A stretch of 64,000 bases of DNA from Candidatus Pseudomonas phytovorans (lineage in GTDB: Bacteria > Pseudomonadota > Gammaproteobacteria > Pseudomonadales > Pseudomonadaceae), in assembly GCA_029202525.1 (NCBI GenBank), contig CP119325.1:3322001-3386000 (forward strand), in the 5' to 3' direction. Positions 16,072-24,404 of this stretch are shown here, piece after piece. The translations under genes were made by a program, and so were the position numbers. Each line of letters opens with the position of its first letter. Position 1 is the first letter of the stretch. A model generated the notes under the pieces. It did not search any database. It was not told the DNA's origin and worked only from the letters and a program-made list of their open reading frames with translations.

Positions 16072-16971
16072 TTATTGCGCGCTGCGCGCCCGTGCTACCC
16101 GCGACCCATTGCTGCGGCCAAGCACGCTGCTGATGCGTTGGCCCGCAGCGATCAACCGGTCCAGGTCGATACCGGTAGCAATGCCCAGCCCCTGCAGCAG
16201 GTACAGCACGTCTTCCGTGGCGATGTTGCCGGTAGCGCCTTTGGCGTAAGGGCAGCCCCCCAGCCCGGCCACCGAGCTGTCGAACACGTTGATACCTTCG
16301 AGCAGGCTGGCATAGACGTTGGCCAATGCCTGGCCATAGGTATCATGAAAATGCCCGGCCAGTTGTTCGCGCGGTACCTGGGCCGACACCACCTCGAACA
16401 GGCGCCGGGTATCGCCGGCGGTACCTGTGCCAATGGTGTCGCCCAGCGAGACCTCGTAGCAGCCCATTTCGTGCAGGGCGCGGGCCACAGGTGCCACCTG
16501 TTCGGCGCTGACTTTACCTTCATAAGGGCAACCGAGTACGCACGACACATAGCCGCGCACGCGCACGCCTTGGCTGCGCGCAGCGTCCATGATCGGCTCA
16601 AAGCGCTTGAGGCTGTCGCTGATCGAGCAGTTGATGTTGCGCTGCGAGAACGCTTCGGAGGCGGCGGCAAACACCGCCACTTCCTTAACGCCGGCAGCCA
16701 GGGCGTCCTCGAAGCCGCGCAGGTTTGGCGCCAGTGCCGCATAGGTAACGCCGGGGCGCTGCTGGATACCGGCGAACACCTCAGCGGAACCGGCCATCTG
16801 CGGCACCCACTTGGGCGAGACGAAACTGCCTACCTCGATATAGGCCAGGCCCGCGTCGGTGAGGTCGTCCACCAGGCGTACCTTGTCGGCGACGCTGATG
16901 GGCTGGGCTTCGTTCTGCAAACCGTCGCGGGGGCCGACTTCGACCAGACGGACTTCTTTGGGCAAGTGCAT
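16072..16971 (-). CDS. mvaB: Hydroxymethylglutaryl-CoA lyase
   Basis: 299 residues, the usual length of bacterial HMG-CoA lyase. It has the N-terminal EVGPRDGLQNE loop with the metal/substrate Asp, the SLGDTIGTGT segment, the metal-binding HFHDTYGQALAN, and the lyase signature GLGGCPYAKGATGN containing the catalytic Cys. It cleaves HMG-CoA to acetoacetate and acetyl-CoA, the last step of leucine degradation. It follows a MerR gene by 19 bp in the same direction, forming a liuR-mvaB operon; the rest of the leucine pathway is not in this window. Confidence 0.95.
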   Translation of the reverse strand: MHLPKEVRLVEVGPRDGLQNEAQPISVADKVRLVDDLTDAGLAYIEVGSFVSPKWVPQMAGSAEVFAGIQQRPGVTYAALAPNLRGFEDALAAGVKEVAVFAAASEAFSQRNINCSISDSLKRFEPIMDAARSQGVRVRGYVSCVLGCPYEGKVSAEQVAPVARALHEMGCYEVSLGDTIGTGTAGDTRRLFEVVSAQVPREQLAGHFHDTYGQALANVYASLLEGINVFDSSVAGLGGCPYAKGATGNIATEDVLYLLQGLGIATGIDLDRLIAAGQRISSVLGRSNGSRVARARSAQ

Positions 16972-16990
16972 GGCGGGTTTCCTGTGGCGT

Positions 16991-17389
16991 TCAGCGGTTG
17001 TCTTTGTGGTTCAGGGTGGCGGCCAGGGCTTGTTCACAGCGCTCCTGGGCGGTGTCCAGTTCCAGTTGCATCTGGTGGATGTCGAGCATCTGCTGTTCCA
17101 GCTGGGCGCGCCGTTCGGCAATTTTCGCCAGCATGCTGTTGAGCTGTTTCATGTTGCCGCTGGTGGGGTCGTACAGCTCGATCAGCTCGCGGCACTCGGC
17201 CAGCGAAAAGCCGATGCGCTTGCCGCGCAGGATGAGCTTCAGGCTGACCTTGTCGCGCGCCGTATAGATACGCTCCAGGCCTCGGCGCTCCGGGCTCAGC
17301 AGGCCCTGCTCCTCATAGAAGCGGATGGCGCGGGTGGTGATGTCCAGCTCGCGGGACAGGTCGGAGATGCTGTAGGTCTGGGTGCTCAT
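16991..17389 (-). CDS. liuR: MerR-family regulator LiuR of branched-chain amino acid breakdown
   Basis: 132 residues. The N-terminal MerR helix-turn-helix reads YSISDLSRELDITTRAIRFYEEQGLL, and a long dimerisation helix follows (about 80-125). There is no metal-binding Cys set, as expected for LiuR rather than metal sensors. It heads an operon with mvaB. Upstream is the perfect palindrome TTGACGTATACGTCAA, which matches the published LiuR box type, so autoregulation is likely. Confidence 0.9.
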   Translation of the reverse strand: MSTQTYSISDLSRELDITTRAIRFYEEQGLLSPERRGLERIYTARDKVSLKLILRGKRIGFSLAECRELIELYDPTSGNMKQLNSMLAKIAERRAQLEQQMLDIHQMQLELDTAQERCEQALAATLNHKDNR

Positions 17390-17432
17390 GCTGGGGGCTC
17401 GGCGTGGGGTATGCGGGTATCCTGATGGTAGG

Positions 17433-17448
17433 TTGACGTATACGTCAA
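17433..17448. promoter_or_regulatory. LiuR operator palindrome
   Basis: Perfect 16 bp inverted repeat TTGACGTATACGTCAA, 44 bp upstream of the liuR start. The minus-strand TTGACG could also act as the -35 box, so a bound regulator would sit on the promoter, as MerR-family proteins do. Confidence 0.85.
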
Positions 17449-17466
17449 GCAGCAGGCAGTCGCAAG

Positions 17467-18345
17467 TCAGTCAGGCTGCACCGCCCGCCGGTACCCATTG
17501 GGTGTTTGCCCACTCAAGCGCTTGAACCAACGGGCAAAGTAAGTGGGGTCGGTAAACCCCAAGCTGTCCGATAACTGCCCAATGCTCATCCGCGTATAAA
17601 CCAGACTACGGCGCGCTTCCAGTAGCAACCGCTGGTGCACCACCTGCAGCGCCGTCTGCCCACTGAGCGCCCGGCACAGCTGGTTCAACTGCAGGCTCGG
17701 AACATTCAACCGCGCGGCAAAATCCTCCACTGAAAGATGTTCGCGGTAATGCGCCTCGACCAGGCGCAGGTATTGCCCCAGCAACTGGCGGTCACGCTCA
17801 TCCCGAGTGCGTGGCGGCTGCCCCAATTGCTGGCGGCGGCTGATCCACACCATCAACGCGGTCACCAGTGCCTCAAGCAAGGCCGCCCGCGCGGGGGCGT
17901 TGCCCTGGTACTCCTGCTGCAATATGCCGATCAGGCTGCGCAGGTGCACGCGGTCCTGGTCCAGCGGGTAGCACGCTGCTTTCGTCAGCACCGTCAGCGG
18001 TGCGCCGAGGCGTTGTTCCAGGTTTGCCACCAGTGCGGTGCCAAAGGTCAGCACATAGCCCTGGATATCGGCGCTGAAGCGAAAGCCATGGACGGTCATC
18101 GGCGGCACCACCTGGATCGCCGCCTCACCAATGGCACTGCGCACGCCTTCGATCTCCACCTGAGCCTGGCCGCGCTGTACGTAAAGCAGCTGGAACAGTT
18201 CGGCATGCTGATGCGGCTTGATTTCCCAGTGGTGCAGGCGGCTACGCGCAGGGATCGACTCGCAGTGCAGCAGGTCGGTGCCGGGCCAGGCCTGATTTTC
18301 GCCATACAGCTTGAACAACGGGACGCCGGGGAGGGTGGATTTCAT
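17467..18345 (-). CDS. pobR: AraC-family regulator PobR of 4-hydroxybenzoate hydroxylase
   Basis: 292 residues: an N-terminal cupin-like sensor domain (about 30-120, HQHAELFQLLYVQRGQAQVE) and a C-terminal double helix-turn-helix (about 190-288, LSVEDFAARLNVPSLQLNQLCR; IGQLSDSLGFTDPTYFARWFKRLSG). It is divergent from pobA with 171 bp between the coding regions, the standard arrangement in P. putida, where the AraC-type PobR activates pobA on 4-hydroxybenzoate. Identification rests on family plus position. Confidence 0.9.
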   Translation of the reverse strand: MKSTLPGVPLFKLYGENQAWPGTDLLHCESIPARSRLHHWEIKPHQHAELFQLLYVQRGQAQVEIEGVRSAIGEAAIQVVPPMTVHGFRFSADIQGYVLTFGTALVANLEQRLGAPLTVLTKAACYPLDQDRVHLRSLIGILQQEYQGNAPARAALLEALVTALMVWISRRQQLGQPPRTRDERDRQLLGQYLRLVEAHYREHLSVEDFAARLNVPSLQLNQLCRALSGQTALQVVHQRLLLEARRSLVYTRMSIGQLSDSLGFTDPTYFARWFKRLSGQTPNGYRRAVQPD

Positions 18346-18462
18346 GCAGGTTGGCCTGTCCGTTAATCGAACGTTTTTTGTAAAAGTGCAGATTTCTCAT
18401 GGAATAGCACACTTATTTGGCGGTTTATACCAGTAAAGATGCAATGGCAAACCCTAACAGCA

Positions 18463-18517
18463 GATGCCGCCCCACTGCCAGTCCAGGGCGGCATCGTCCG
18501 AACAGAGACAACAACAA
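18463..18517 (+). promoter_or_regulatory. pobA leader: hairpin plus Hfq/Crc AACAACAA motif at the start codon
   Basis: A perfect 10 bp stem, GATGCCGCCC (18463-18472) with GGGCGGCATC (18486-18495), is followed by an A-rich single-stranded stretch with AACAACAA at 18510-18517, whose last A is the A of the pobA ATG. No ordinary Shine-Dalgarno is visible, so Hfq/Crc bound here would block initiation directly. Motif and hairpin are seen; repression is inferred from the known AAYAAYAA rule. Confidence 0.75.
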
Positions 18518-19704
18518 TGAAAACTCAGGTTGCAATTATTGGTGCAGGTCCGTCTGGCCTGCTGCTGGGCCAGCTACTGCACAAGGCCGGCATCGATAAC
18601 GTCATCGTCGAACGCCAGACGCCCGAGTACGTACTGGGTCGCATCCGCGCCGGTGTGCTGGAGCAAGGCACTGTCGACATGCTGCGCGAAGCCGGTGTGG
18701 CCGAGCGCATGGACCGTGAAGGCCTGGTGCACGAAGGTGTCGAGCTGCTGGTTGGCGGGCGCCGTCAACGCCTGGACCTCAAGGCCCTGACCGGTGGCAA
18801 GACGGTGATGGTGTACGGTCAGACCGAAGTCACCCGTGACCTGATGCAGGCCCGTGAAACCAGCGGTGCGCCGATCATCTATTCCGCCAGCAATGTCCAG
18901 CCGCATGAACTCAAGGGCGAAAAACCCTACCTGACCTTCGAAAAAGACGGCCAGGTGCACAGGGTGGATTGCGACTACATCGCCGGCTGTGATGGTTTCC
19001 ACGGTGTCTCGCGGCAGAGCATCCCTGAAGGCGTGCTCAAGCAGTACGAGCGGGTCTACCCGTTTGGCTGGCTGGGTATGCTCTCGGACACACCACCGGT
19101 CAATCACGAGTTGATCTATGCCCATCACGAGCGTGGCTTTGCGTTGTGTAGTCAACGCTCGCAAACACGCAGCCGCTACTACCTGCAGGTGCCCTTGCAG
19201 GACCGGGTCGAGGAATGGTCCGATGAGCGCTTCTGGGACGAACTCAAAGCCCGTTTGCCCGCTGACGTAGCGGCGGATTTGGTGACCGGCCCAGCCTTGG
19301 AAAAAAGCATTGCGCCACTGCGCAGCCTGGTGGTTGAACCCATGCAGTACGGCCACCTGTTCCTGGTCGGCGACGCCGCGCATATTGTCCCGCCTACCGG
19401 TGCCAAGGGCTTGAACCTGGCGGCCTCGGACGTCAACTACCTGTTCCGGATTCTGGTCAAGGTGTACCGCGAAGGGCGCACCGACCTGCTGCAGCAATAC
19501 TCGCCACTGGCCCTGCGCCGGGTGTGGAAGGGCGAGCGCTTCAGCTGGTTCATGACCCAGCTGCTGCATGACTTTGGCAGCCACAAAGATGCCTGGGACC
19601 AGAAGATGCAGGAGGCTGACCGCGAGTATTTCCTGAACTCCCCGGCGGGCTTGCTGAACATTGCCGAGAACTATGTGGGGCTGCCGTACGAAGAAGTAGT
19701 CTGA
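18517..19704 (+). CDS. pobA: 4-hydroxybenzoate 3-monooxygenase
   Basis: 395 residues, the usual PobA length. It has the FAD-binding IIGAGPSGLLLGQLL, the NADPH/FAD motif region CDYIAGCDGFHGVSR, and the FAD motif LVGDAAHIVPPTGAKGLNLAASD. It converts 4-hydroxybenzoate to protocatechuate, which enters the beta-ketoadipate pathway. I start it at 18517 because the family begins MKTQVAIIGAG; an in-frame ATG at 18439 lies within the leader. Regulation is expected from PobR (divergent) and from Crc/Hfq at the start codon. Confidence 0.97.
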   Translation: MKTQVAIIGAGPSGLLLGQLLHKAGIDNVIVERQTPEYVLGRIRAGVLEQGTVDMLREAGVAERMDREGLVHEGVELLVGGRRQRLDLKALTGGKTVMVYGQTEVTRDLMQARETSGAPIIYSASNVQPHELKGEKPYLTFEKDGQVHRVDCDYIAGCDGFHGVSRQSIPEGVLKQYERVYPFGWLGMLSDTPPVNHELIYAHHERGFALCSQRSQTRSRYYLQVPLQDRVEEWSDERFWDELKARLPADVAADLVTGPALEKSIAPLRSLVVEPMQYGHLFLVGDAAHIVPPTGAKGLNLAASDVNYLFRILVKVYREGRTDLLQQYSPLALRRVWKGERFSWFMTQLLHDFGSHKDAWDQKMQEADREYFLNSPAGLLNIAENYVGLPYEEVV

Positions 19705-19750
19705 TTTCTGGGGGCGCTTTGCAGCCCCGGCATTCCAGAGTCAGGCTCGA

Positions 19751-20401
19751 TTAGTGAGCCAGTAACACTTCCAGCTCCCGATACCCTCGCTGGCGCGCAT
19801 GCTCCAGCGCGGTAACCCCGTCCTTGTCGGCAATCTGCCGATCCGCCCCCGCCGCCAGCAGCCGGCGCACGATTTCCACATGCCGTGGCCCGCCATCCCC
19901 CAGGATCACTGCCTCCATAAGTGCCGTCCAGTGCAGCCGGTTCAGGTGGTTCACGTCCACCCCGGCATCTATCAGCATCTGCACCGTCTCGACATGGCCA
20001 CGCTCGGCCGCGGGGATCAACGCCGTTCCCCCGTATCGGTTGGTACTCTTCAGGTCGGCACCGTGGCTCAAGGTCAGCCGCAGGATGTCGTTCAGGCCGC
20101 GGGCGCCGGCGTACAGATAGGGGCTGTCATCAATATTGTCTTTCGCGTTCACGTCGGCACCGGCCTTGATCAGCGCTTGGGCCGCCGCAACCTGGTTGCC
20201 GTGGGTGGCCACCAGCAGGGCAGTGCGGCCTTGCTCATCACGGCTGTCCAGTGGGGCACCTTGTGTCAGCAACTGTTGCAGGGTGCGCACGTCGTCTTGG
20301 CGGGCGGCGTTGTGCAGGCGGTTGTCCATGGTGGTGTTCTCGGCGTGGGCGGCAAAGCTGGTGAGCAGGGTGAACAGCATGGCTGCAAAGGGTGTACGCA
20401 T
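19751..20401 (-). CDS. Exported ankyrin-repeat protein
   Basis: 216 residues. A signal peptide (about 1-20, ending SFAAHAE) precedes about five ankyrin repeats, e.g. DEQGRTALLVATHGNQVAAAQALIKAGADVNAK, beginning near residue 27 and filling the rest. The ATG at 20401 follows CAGGAG; the ATG at 20431 would precede the signal peptide. Ankyrin proteins of this size in Pseudomonas (compare AnkB, next to catalase) are often periplasmic accessory proteins, but no partner is adjacent here. It lies convergent with pobA and divergent from ggt. Confidence 0.85.
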   Translation of the reverse strand: MRTPFAAMLFTLLTSFAAHAENTTMDNRLHNAARQDDVRTLQQLLTQGAPLDSRDEQGRTALLVATHGNQVAAAQALIKAGADVNAKDNIDDSPYLYAGARGLNDILRLTLSHGADLKSTNRYGGTALIPAAERGHVETVQMLIDAGVDVNHLNRLHWTALMEAVILGDGGPRHVEIVRRLLAAGADRQIADKDGVTALEHARQRGYRELEVLLAH

Positions 20402-20517
20402 CGGTTGGGCTCCTGAATGACCTGCCTGCATCCTGAAAAGATCACATCAGGTCTTGAAGTCAAGTCTACGCATGACCGACAGTGGTCTGTTGGACAGACA
20501 AGGCAGGAAACAAAACG

Positions 20518-22308
20518 ATGAAGTTGCCGATACCGCTGATGAGCGCGCTGTGCCTGGCGGTCGCAAGTGGGTGGGCCTGTGCCGATCAGGTGTTGCCTGC
20601 GCCACCCGAACTGGCCTCCGGCTACCGCACTGGCCTGCAACCGGTGCACGCCAGCCGGCATATGGCCGCCGCAGCCAACCCGCTGGCCACCAAAGCCGGG
20701 CGGGAAATGCTGCGTGCTGGAGGCAGCGCCATCGACGCGGCGATCGCCATGCAAATGGTGCTGACCCTGGTCGAGCCGCAATCCAGTGGCATTGGCGGTG
20801 GGGCTTTCATCCTCTACTGGGACGGCAAGCGCGTGCAGGCTTTCGACGGCCGCGAGGCGGCCCCGTCGGGGGTAACGGAAAAGCTGTTCTTGCAAGCCGA
20901 TGGTTCACCGATGCCGTTCAGGTCGGCACAGATCGGCGGGCGTTCAGTGGGTGTGCCTGGGGTTCTGCGCGCGCTGAAGCTAGCCCACGGGCAGCATGGC
21001 AAGCTGCCTTGGCGGCAACTCTTTGCCCCCGCCATTGCGCTGGCACGAAACGGTTTCCCGGTTTCCGAACGCCTTCACACCCTCGTGGCCGGCGACCCGT
21101 ATATTGCCCGCTCACCGGCCATGGCACGCTATTTCCTGGATGAAAAGGGTAAGCCGCTGCCGGTGGGCACGACGTTGCGCAACCCCGAACTTGCGCAAAC
21201 GTTCGAGCAGATTGCCGCGCACGGTCCCCAGGCTTTCTACACCGGTGAAATCGCCGCGGCCATCGTGGCCAAGGTGCGCAGCCATGCCAATGCCGGTTTC
21301 CTGTCGTTGCAGGACCTTGAGCAGTACAGCGCCAAGGAGCGCGAGCCGGTGTGCGGCCCCTACAAGGCCTGGCGCATCTGCGGCATGCCGCCGCCCTCGT
21401 CGGGCGGGGTGACGGTATTACAGACGCTGGGCATGCTTGAGGCCGTACAGCGCGCCACCCCACAACGCGACCTGGCGGCGTTGCGGCCGTTGCCGAATGC
21501 GTCCCCGGCAGGCCTGGAGGCATCGCCTCTGGCCGTGCACCTGATCGCCGAAGCCGAGCGCCTGGCCTATGCCGACCGCGCGCAGTACCTGGCTGACAGC
21601 GATTACGTACCGGTGCCGGTCAAAGCCCTGATCGACGCCGGCTACCTGGCCAGCCGGGCAGCACAGATCGGCGAGCACAGCATGAAGCGCGCTCGCCCAG
21701 GCCAACCGCAAGGCGCTGATTTGGCCCTGGCGCCCGACCGCTCGGCACTGCGCATTTCCACCTCGCACCTCAGCGCGGTGGATGACAGCGGCCAGGCACT
21801 GGCCATGACCACTTCGGTGGAGGCCGCGTTCGGTGCGCACCTGATGGTCAAGGGTTTTTTGCTCAACAACCATCTGACCGACTTCTCGTTCATCCCCCAG
21901 GAGCACGGCAAGCCCGTGGCCAACCGGGTGCAGCCGGGCAAGCGGCCGCTGTCGGCAATGGCGCCGACACTGGTGTTCTCCCGTGCCTCTGGCGAGCTTG
22001 TCGCCAGCCTTGGTTCACCGGGCGGTTCGCAGATCATAGGCTACGTGAACAAGGCGCTGATCGGCTTGCTGGATTGGCAGCTCGACCCGCAGCAGGCTGC
22101 CGGCCTGCCCAATTTCGGCAGCCGCAATGCCGGCACTGAAGTGGAAGCCGGGCTGGCCAGTCCGGCGCTGATCCGGCAACTGGCGACTTGGGGTCATGAA
22201 GTGACACCGATGACCATGACAAGCGGCATGCAGATCATCCAGCGCAACGGCGAGGGTTGGTCAGGCGGCGCCGACCCTCGGCGTGAAGGTGTGGCCCTCG
22301 GCGACTAG
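20518..22308 (+). CDS. ggt: Gamma-glutamyltranspeptidase precursor
   Basis: 596 residues. A signal peptide (about 1-23, cut after ACA) precedes the large chain (HMAAAANPLATKAGREMLRAGGSAIDAAIAMQMVL). Self-cleavage should occur before the Thr in RISTSHLSAVDD; the usual text is TTH, here TSH, which keeps the nucleophilic Thr. GSPGGSQIIGYV, the oxyanion region, follows. The periplasmic enzyme hydrolyses glutathione and gamma-glutamyl compounds. The ATG at 20518 follows AGGCAGGA; an earlier in-frame start would disrupt the signal peptide. A LysR gene follows 44 bp downstream. Confidence 0.93.
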   Translation: MKLPIPLMSALCLAVASGWACADQVLPAPPELASGYRTGLQPVHASRHMAAAANPLATKAGREMLRAGGSAIDAAIAMQMVLTLVEPQSSGIGGGAFILYWDGKRVQAFDGREAAPSGVTEKLFLQADGSPMPFRSAQIGGRSVGVPGVLRALKLAHGQHGKLPWRQLFAPAIALARNGFPVSERLHTLVAGDPYIARSPAMARYFLDEKGKPLPVGTTLRNPELAQTFEQIAAHGPQAFYTGEIAAAIVAKVRSHANAGFLSLQDLEQYSAKEREPVCGPYKAWRICGMPPPSSGGVTVLQTLGMLEAVQRATPQRDLAALRPLPNASPAGLEASPLAVHLIAEAERLAYADRAQYLADSDYVPVPVKALIDAGYLASRAAQIGEHSMKRARPGQPQGADLALAPDRSALRISTSHLSAVDDSGQALAMTTSVEAAFGAHLMVKGFLLNNHLTDFSFIPQEHGKPVANRVQPGKRPLSAMAPTLVFSRASGELVASLGSPGGSQIIGYVNKALIGLLDWQLDPQQAAGLPNFGSRNAGTEVEAGLASPALIRQLATWGHEVTPMTMTSGMQIIQRNGEGWSGGADPRREGVALGD

Positions 22309-22352
22309 CCGTGATAGAACGCAGTCTTGTCATTCAGCAGTTGAATACCAAG

Positions 22353-23234
22353 ATGTCTATCAGCGTGAAATCGAATAGAGCCTTGTTCGACCTCGACCTG
22401 CTACGCGCCATCGTGGTGGTGGCCGATTGCGGCAGCTTCACCACGGCGGCGGCGCGCCTGCACTCGACCCAGTCGACCATCAGCCAAAAGGTCCGCCGCC
22501 TGGAGGACATGGTCGGCCACCGCTTGCTGGTGCGGGGTAACCGCGATGTGCTGCCGACCGACGCCGGGCAGACCTTGCTCGGTTATGCCCGGCATATGCT
22601 GGCATTGAATGACCAGATGCTTGAAGCCCTTGCCGGGGCGATGGTGGGCACCACCGTACGCCTTGGCGTGCCTGAAGATTTCGTTGGCGGGCGTACCACC
22701 AATGCACTGTCGGCGTTCAGCCGGCTGCACCCGCAAGTGAAACTGGAAGTGACCAGCGGCTTGTGCCGCGACCTCAGCCAGGCCTACGACAACGGTGAGC
22801 TCGACCTGGTGCTGCTCAAGCAGCGGCGCAACACCCGAGAGGGCGTGGCCTGCTGGCCCGAGCGCCTGCAATGGATCGACAGTGCGCGCACACCCGCCTT
22901 CGAGCTGGACCCGATCCCGCTGGTGACCTTCCCGCCGCGCGGCCTGTACCGCGAAGACATGATCAACGCCATCGAAAGCATGGGCCGGCGCTGGCGCATC
23001 AGTTTCACCAGCTCCAGCCTCAGTGGTATCCAGGCGGCAGTTGCCGATGGCATGGGCGTGAGCCTGCTGCCGCCAAGGGCATCCACGGGGGAGCACCGGG
23101 TATTGGGGGCAGGGCAGGGGTTACCGGAGGTCGACAGTTATGAAATCGTTATCGTCCACCGGCCGACGGCAGATGTGATGGTGAAGGCTTTGGCCGAAGT
23201 GATGACACAACTGCTGGCAGGCGGCGGGATCTGA
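22353..23234 (+). CDS. LysR-family transcriptional regulator
   Basis: 293 residues. The N-terminal helix-turn-helix is LDLLRAIVVVADCGSFTTAAARLHSTQSTISQKVRRLE and the effector domain covers about 95-290 (VRLGVPEDFVGGRTTNALSAFSRLHPQVKLEV). The ATG at 22353 is chosen over a GTG at 22311 that only adds a non-conserved stretch. It follows ggt in the same direction and may be co-transcribed; LysR genes more often sit divergent to their target, so its target is not clear. Confidence 0.9.
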   Translation: MSISVKSNRALFDLDLLRAIVVVADCGSFTTAAARLHSTQSTISQKVRRLEDMVGHRLLVRGNRDVLPTDAGQTLLGYARHMLALNDQMLEALAGAMVGTTVRLGVPEDFVGGRTTNALSAFSRLHPQVKLEVTSGLCRDLSQAYDNGELDLVLLKQRRNTREGVACWPERLQWIDSARTPAFELDPIPLVTFPPRGLYREDMINAIESMGRRWRISFTSSSLSGIQAAVADGMGVSLLPPRASTGEHRVLGAGQGLPEVDSYEIVIVHRPTADVMVKALAEVMTQLLAGGGI

Positions 23235-23310
23235 GGATCTGGGCTGAATGTGGAATTGAACGCCCTGCTGTTAAATGGGTGTCCAACATCCGGAGCCCAG
23301 CTCAGATCAC

Positions 23311-23396
23311 TGTGGGAGCGGGCGTGCCCGCGAACACGGGCGAAGCCCGTGCCAGGCACCGTGTTGGTGCCTTCGCGGGCGCGCCCGCTCCCACAG
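23311..23396. repeat. REP pair (BIME)
   Basis: Inverted REP copies at 23311-23334 (TGTGGGAGCGGGCGTGCCCG) and 23371-23396, with a spacer containing a smaller inverted repeat (CACGGGCGAAGCCCGTG). It lies between convergent lysR and ctlX. Confidence 0.9.
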
Positions 23397-23430
23397 AAGA
23401 TCGAGTCGGCCGAAGGTTGATGGGTCAGGG

Positions 23431-24378
23431 TCAGGCCGCAGCCGCCCGCGGCGACAGGTGAATACCGGCAATCATGCAGCGCACCGAGCCGCCAGCCATC
23501 TCGATGGTCGGTACGTCCAGCGGCACCAGCCGCGCCGAGCGCTCGATGCGCTGACGCTGCTCACCGGTCAGGCTGTCAAAGGCCTTGCGTGACAGCGCCA
23601 GAATGCGCCCGTCACGCCCGGACAGTTCGATGGCATTGCCGGCAAACTGGCTGATCTGCTGGTTGCTCAGGTCAATCACGTCACGGCCCGATTCAATCAG
23701 CCGCATGCGCACTTCTTCGGCCCTCGCCTTGTTGGTGAACGTGCCAAAACCCACCAGGGCAAACTCGGTCGCCACGCACATCAGCACGTTGGTGTGGTAG
23801 ATCGGCGTGCCTTGCTCGTCGGCGGTGTCGAACACCATCGGCTCGAAGTTGAAATGCGTGCTGAAGCGCTCCAGGGCGATCGGGTCGGCGCGGTTGGAGC
23901 GCGCGGTGTAAGCCACCCGCGACAGGTGGTCGAACACCATGGCGCCGGTCCCTTCAAGGAACAGCTCGTCCTGCTCCAGCCCCGAATAATCGATCACGTC
24001 TTGCACGCGGTAATCGTGCTTGAGCATCTCGATCACATCCGCGCGCCGCTCACGGCGGCGGTTGCGCGAGTACATCGAGTAGATCGCGATGTGCCCGCCC
24101 GGGTGGGTGGAGAACCAGTTGTTGGGGAAGACCGAGTCCGGGGTGTTGTGTTCACCGAAGTCGTCGAACAGGTGCACGCGCACACCTTCGGCCTCCAGCT
24201 TGCCGGCGGCCTGAGTGACTTCATCGCGTGCTACATCGGCCAGGGCCTGCGCCGCGATGTCGGGGCTGCTGCGCTGGAACGAGTTGTCGGCTGCTGTTTC
24301 CGGGTTGGGCGTGAACGCATGTGGCCTGACCATGACCACTGCTGCAGGTGCTTGAATCGAACGCGTTGGGAATGCCAT
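23431..24378 (-). CDS. ctlX: Citrulline-utilisation hydrolase CtlX (guanidino-group modifying fold)
   Basis: 315 residues of the GME superfamily. Visible landmarks are VMVRPHAF near the start, DDFGEHNTPDSVFPNNWFSTH (substrate and acid residues), LEGTGAMVFDHLSR, the catalytic-His segment PIYHTNVLMCVA, and the C-terminal nucleophile in GGSVRCMIAGIHL. CtlX proteins hydrolyse citrulline to ornithine with release of carbon dioxide and ammonia. The ATG at 24378 starts the conserved MAFPTRSIQAP. The gene follows the ornithine cyclodeaminase gene by 26 bp, which supports a citrulline-ornithine-proline route. A dimethylarginine-type substrate cannot be excluded from sequence. Confidence 0.85.
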   Translation of the reverse strand: MAFPTRSIQAPAAVVMVRPHAFTPNPETAADNSFQRSSPDIAAQALADVARDEVTQAAGKLEAEGVRVHLFDDFGEHNTPDSVFPNNWFSTHPGGHIAIYSMYSRNRRRERRADVIEMLKHDYRVQDVIDYSGLEQDELFLEGTGAMVFDHLSRVAYTARSNRADPIALERFSTHFNFEPMVFDTADEQGTPIYHTNVLMCVATEFALVGFGTFTNKARAEEVRMRLIESGRDVIDLSNQQISQFAGNAIELSGRDGRILALSRKAFDSLTGEQRQRIERSARLVPLDVPTIEMAGGSVRCMIAGIHLSPRAAAA

Positions 24379-24404
24379 TTGAAAATACCGGATAGGGAGC
24401 AGGG

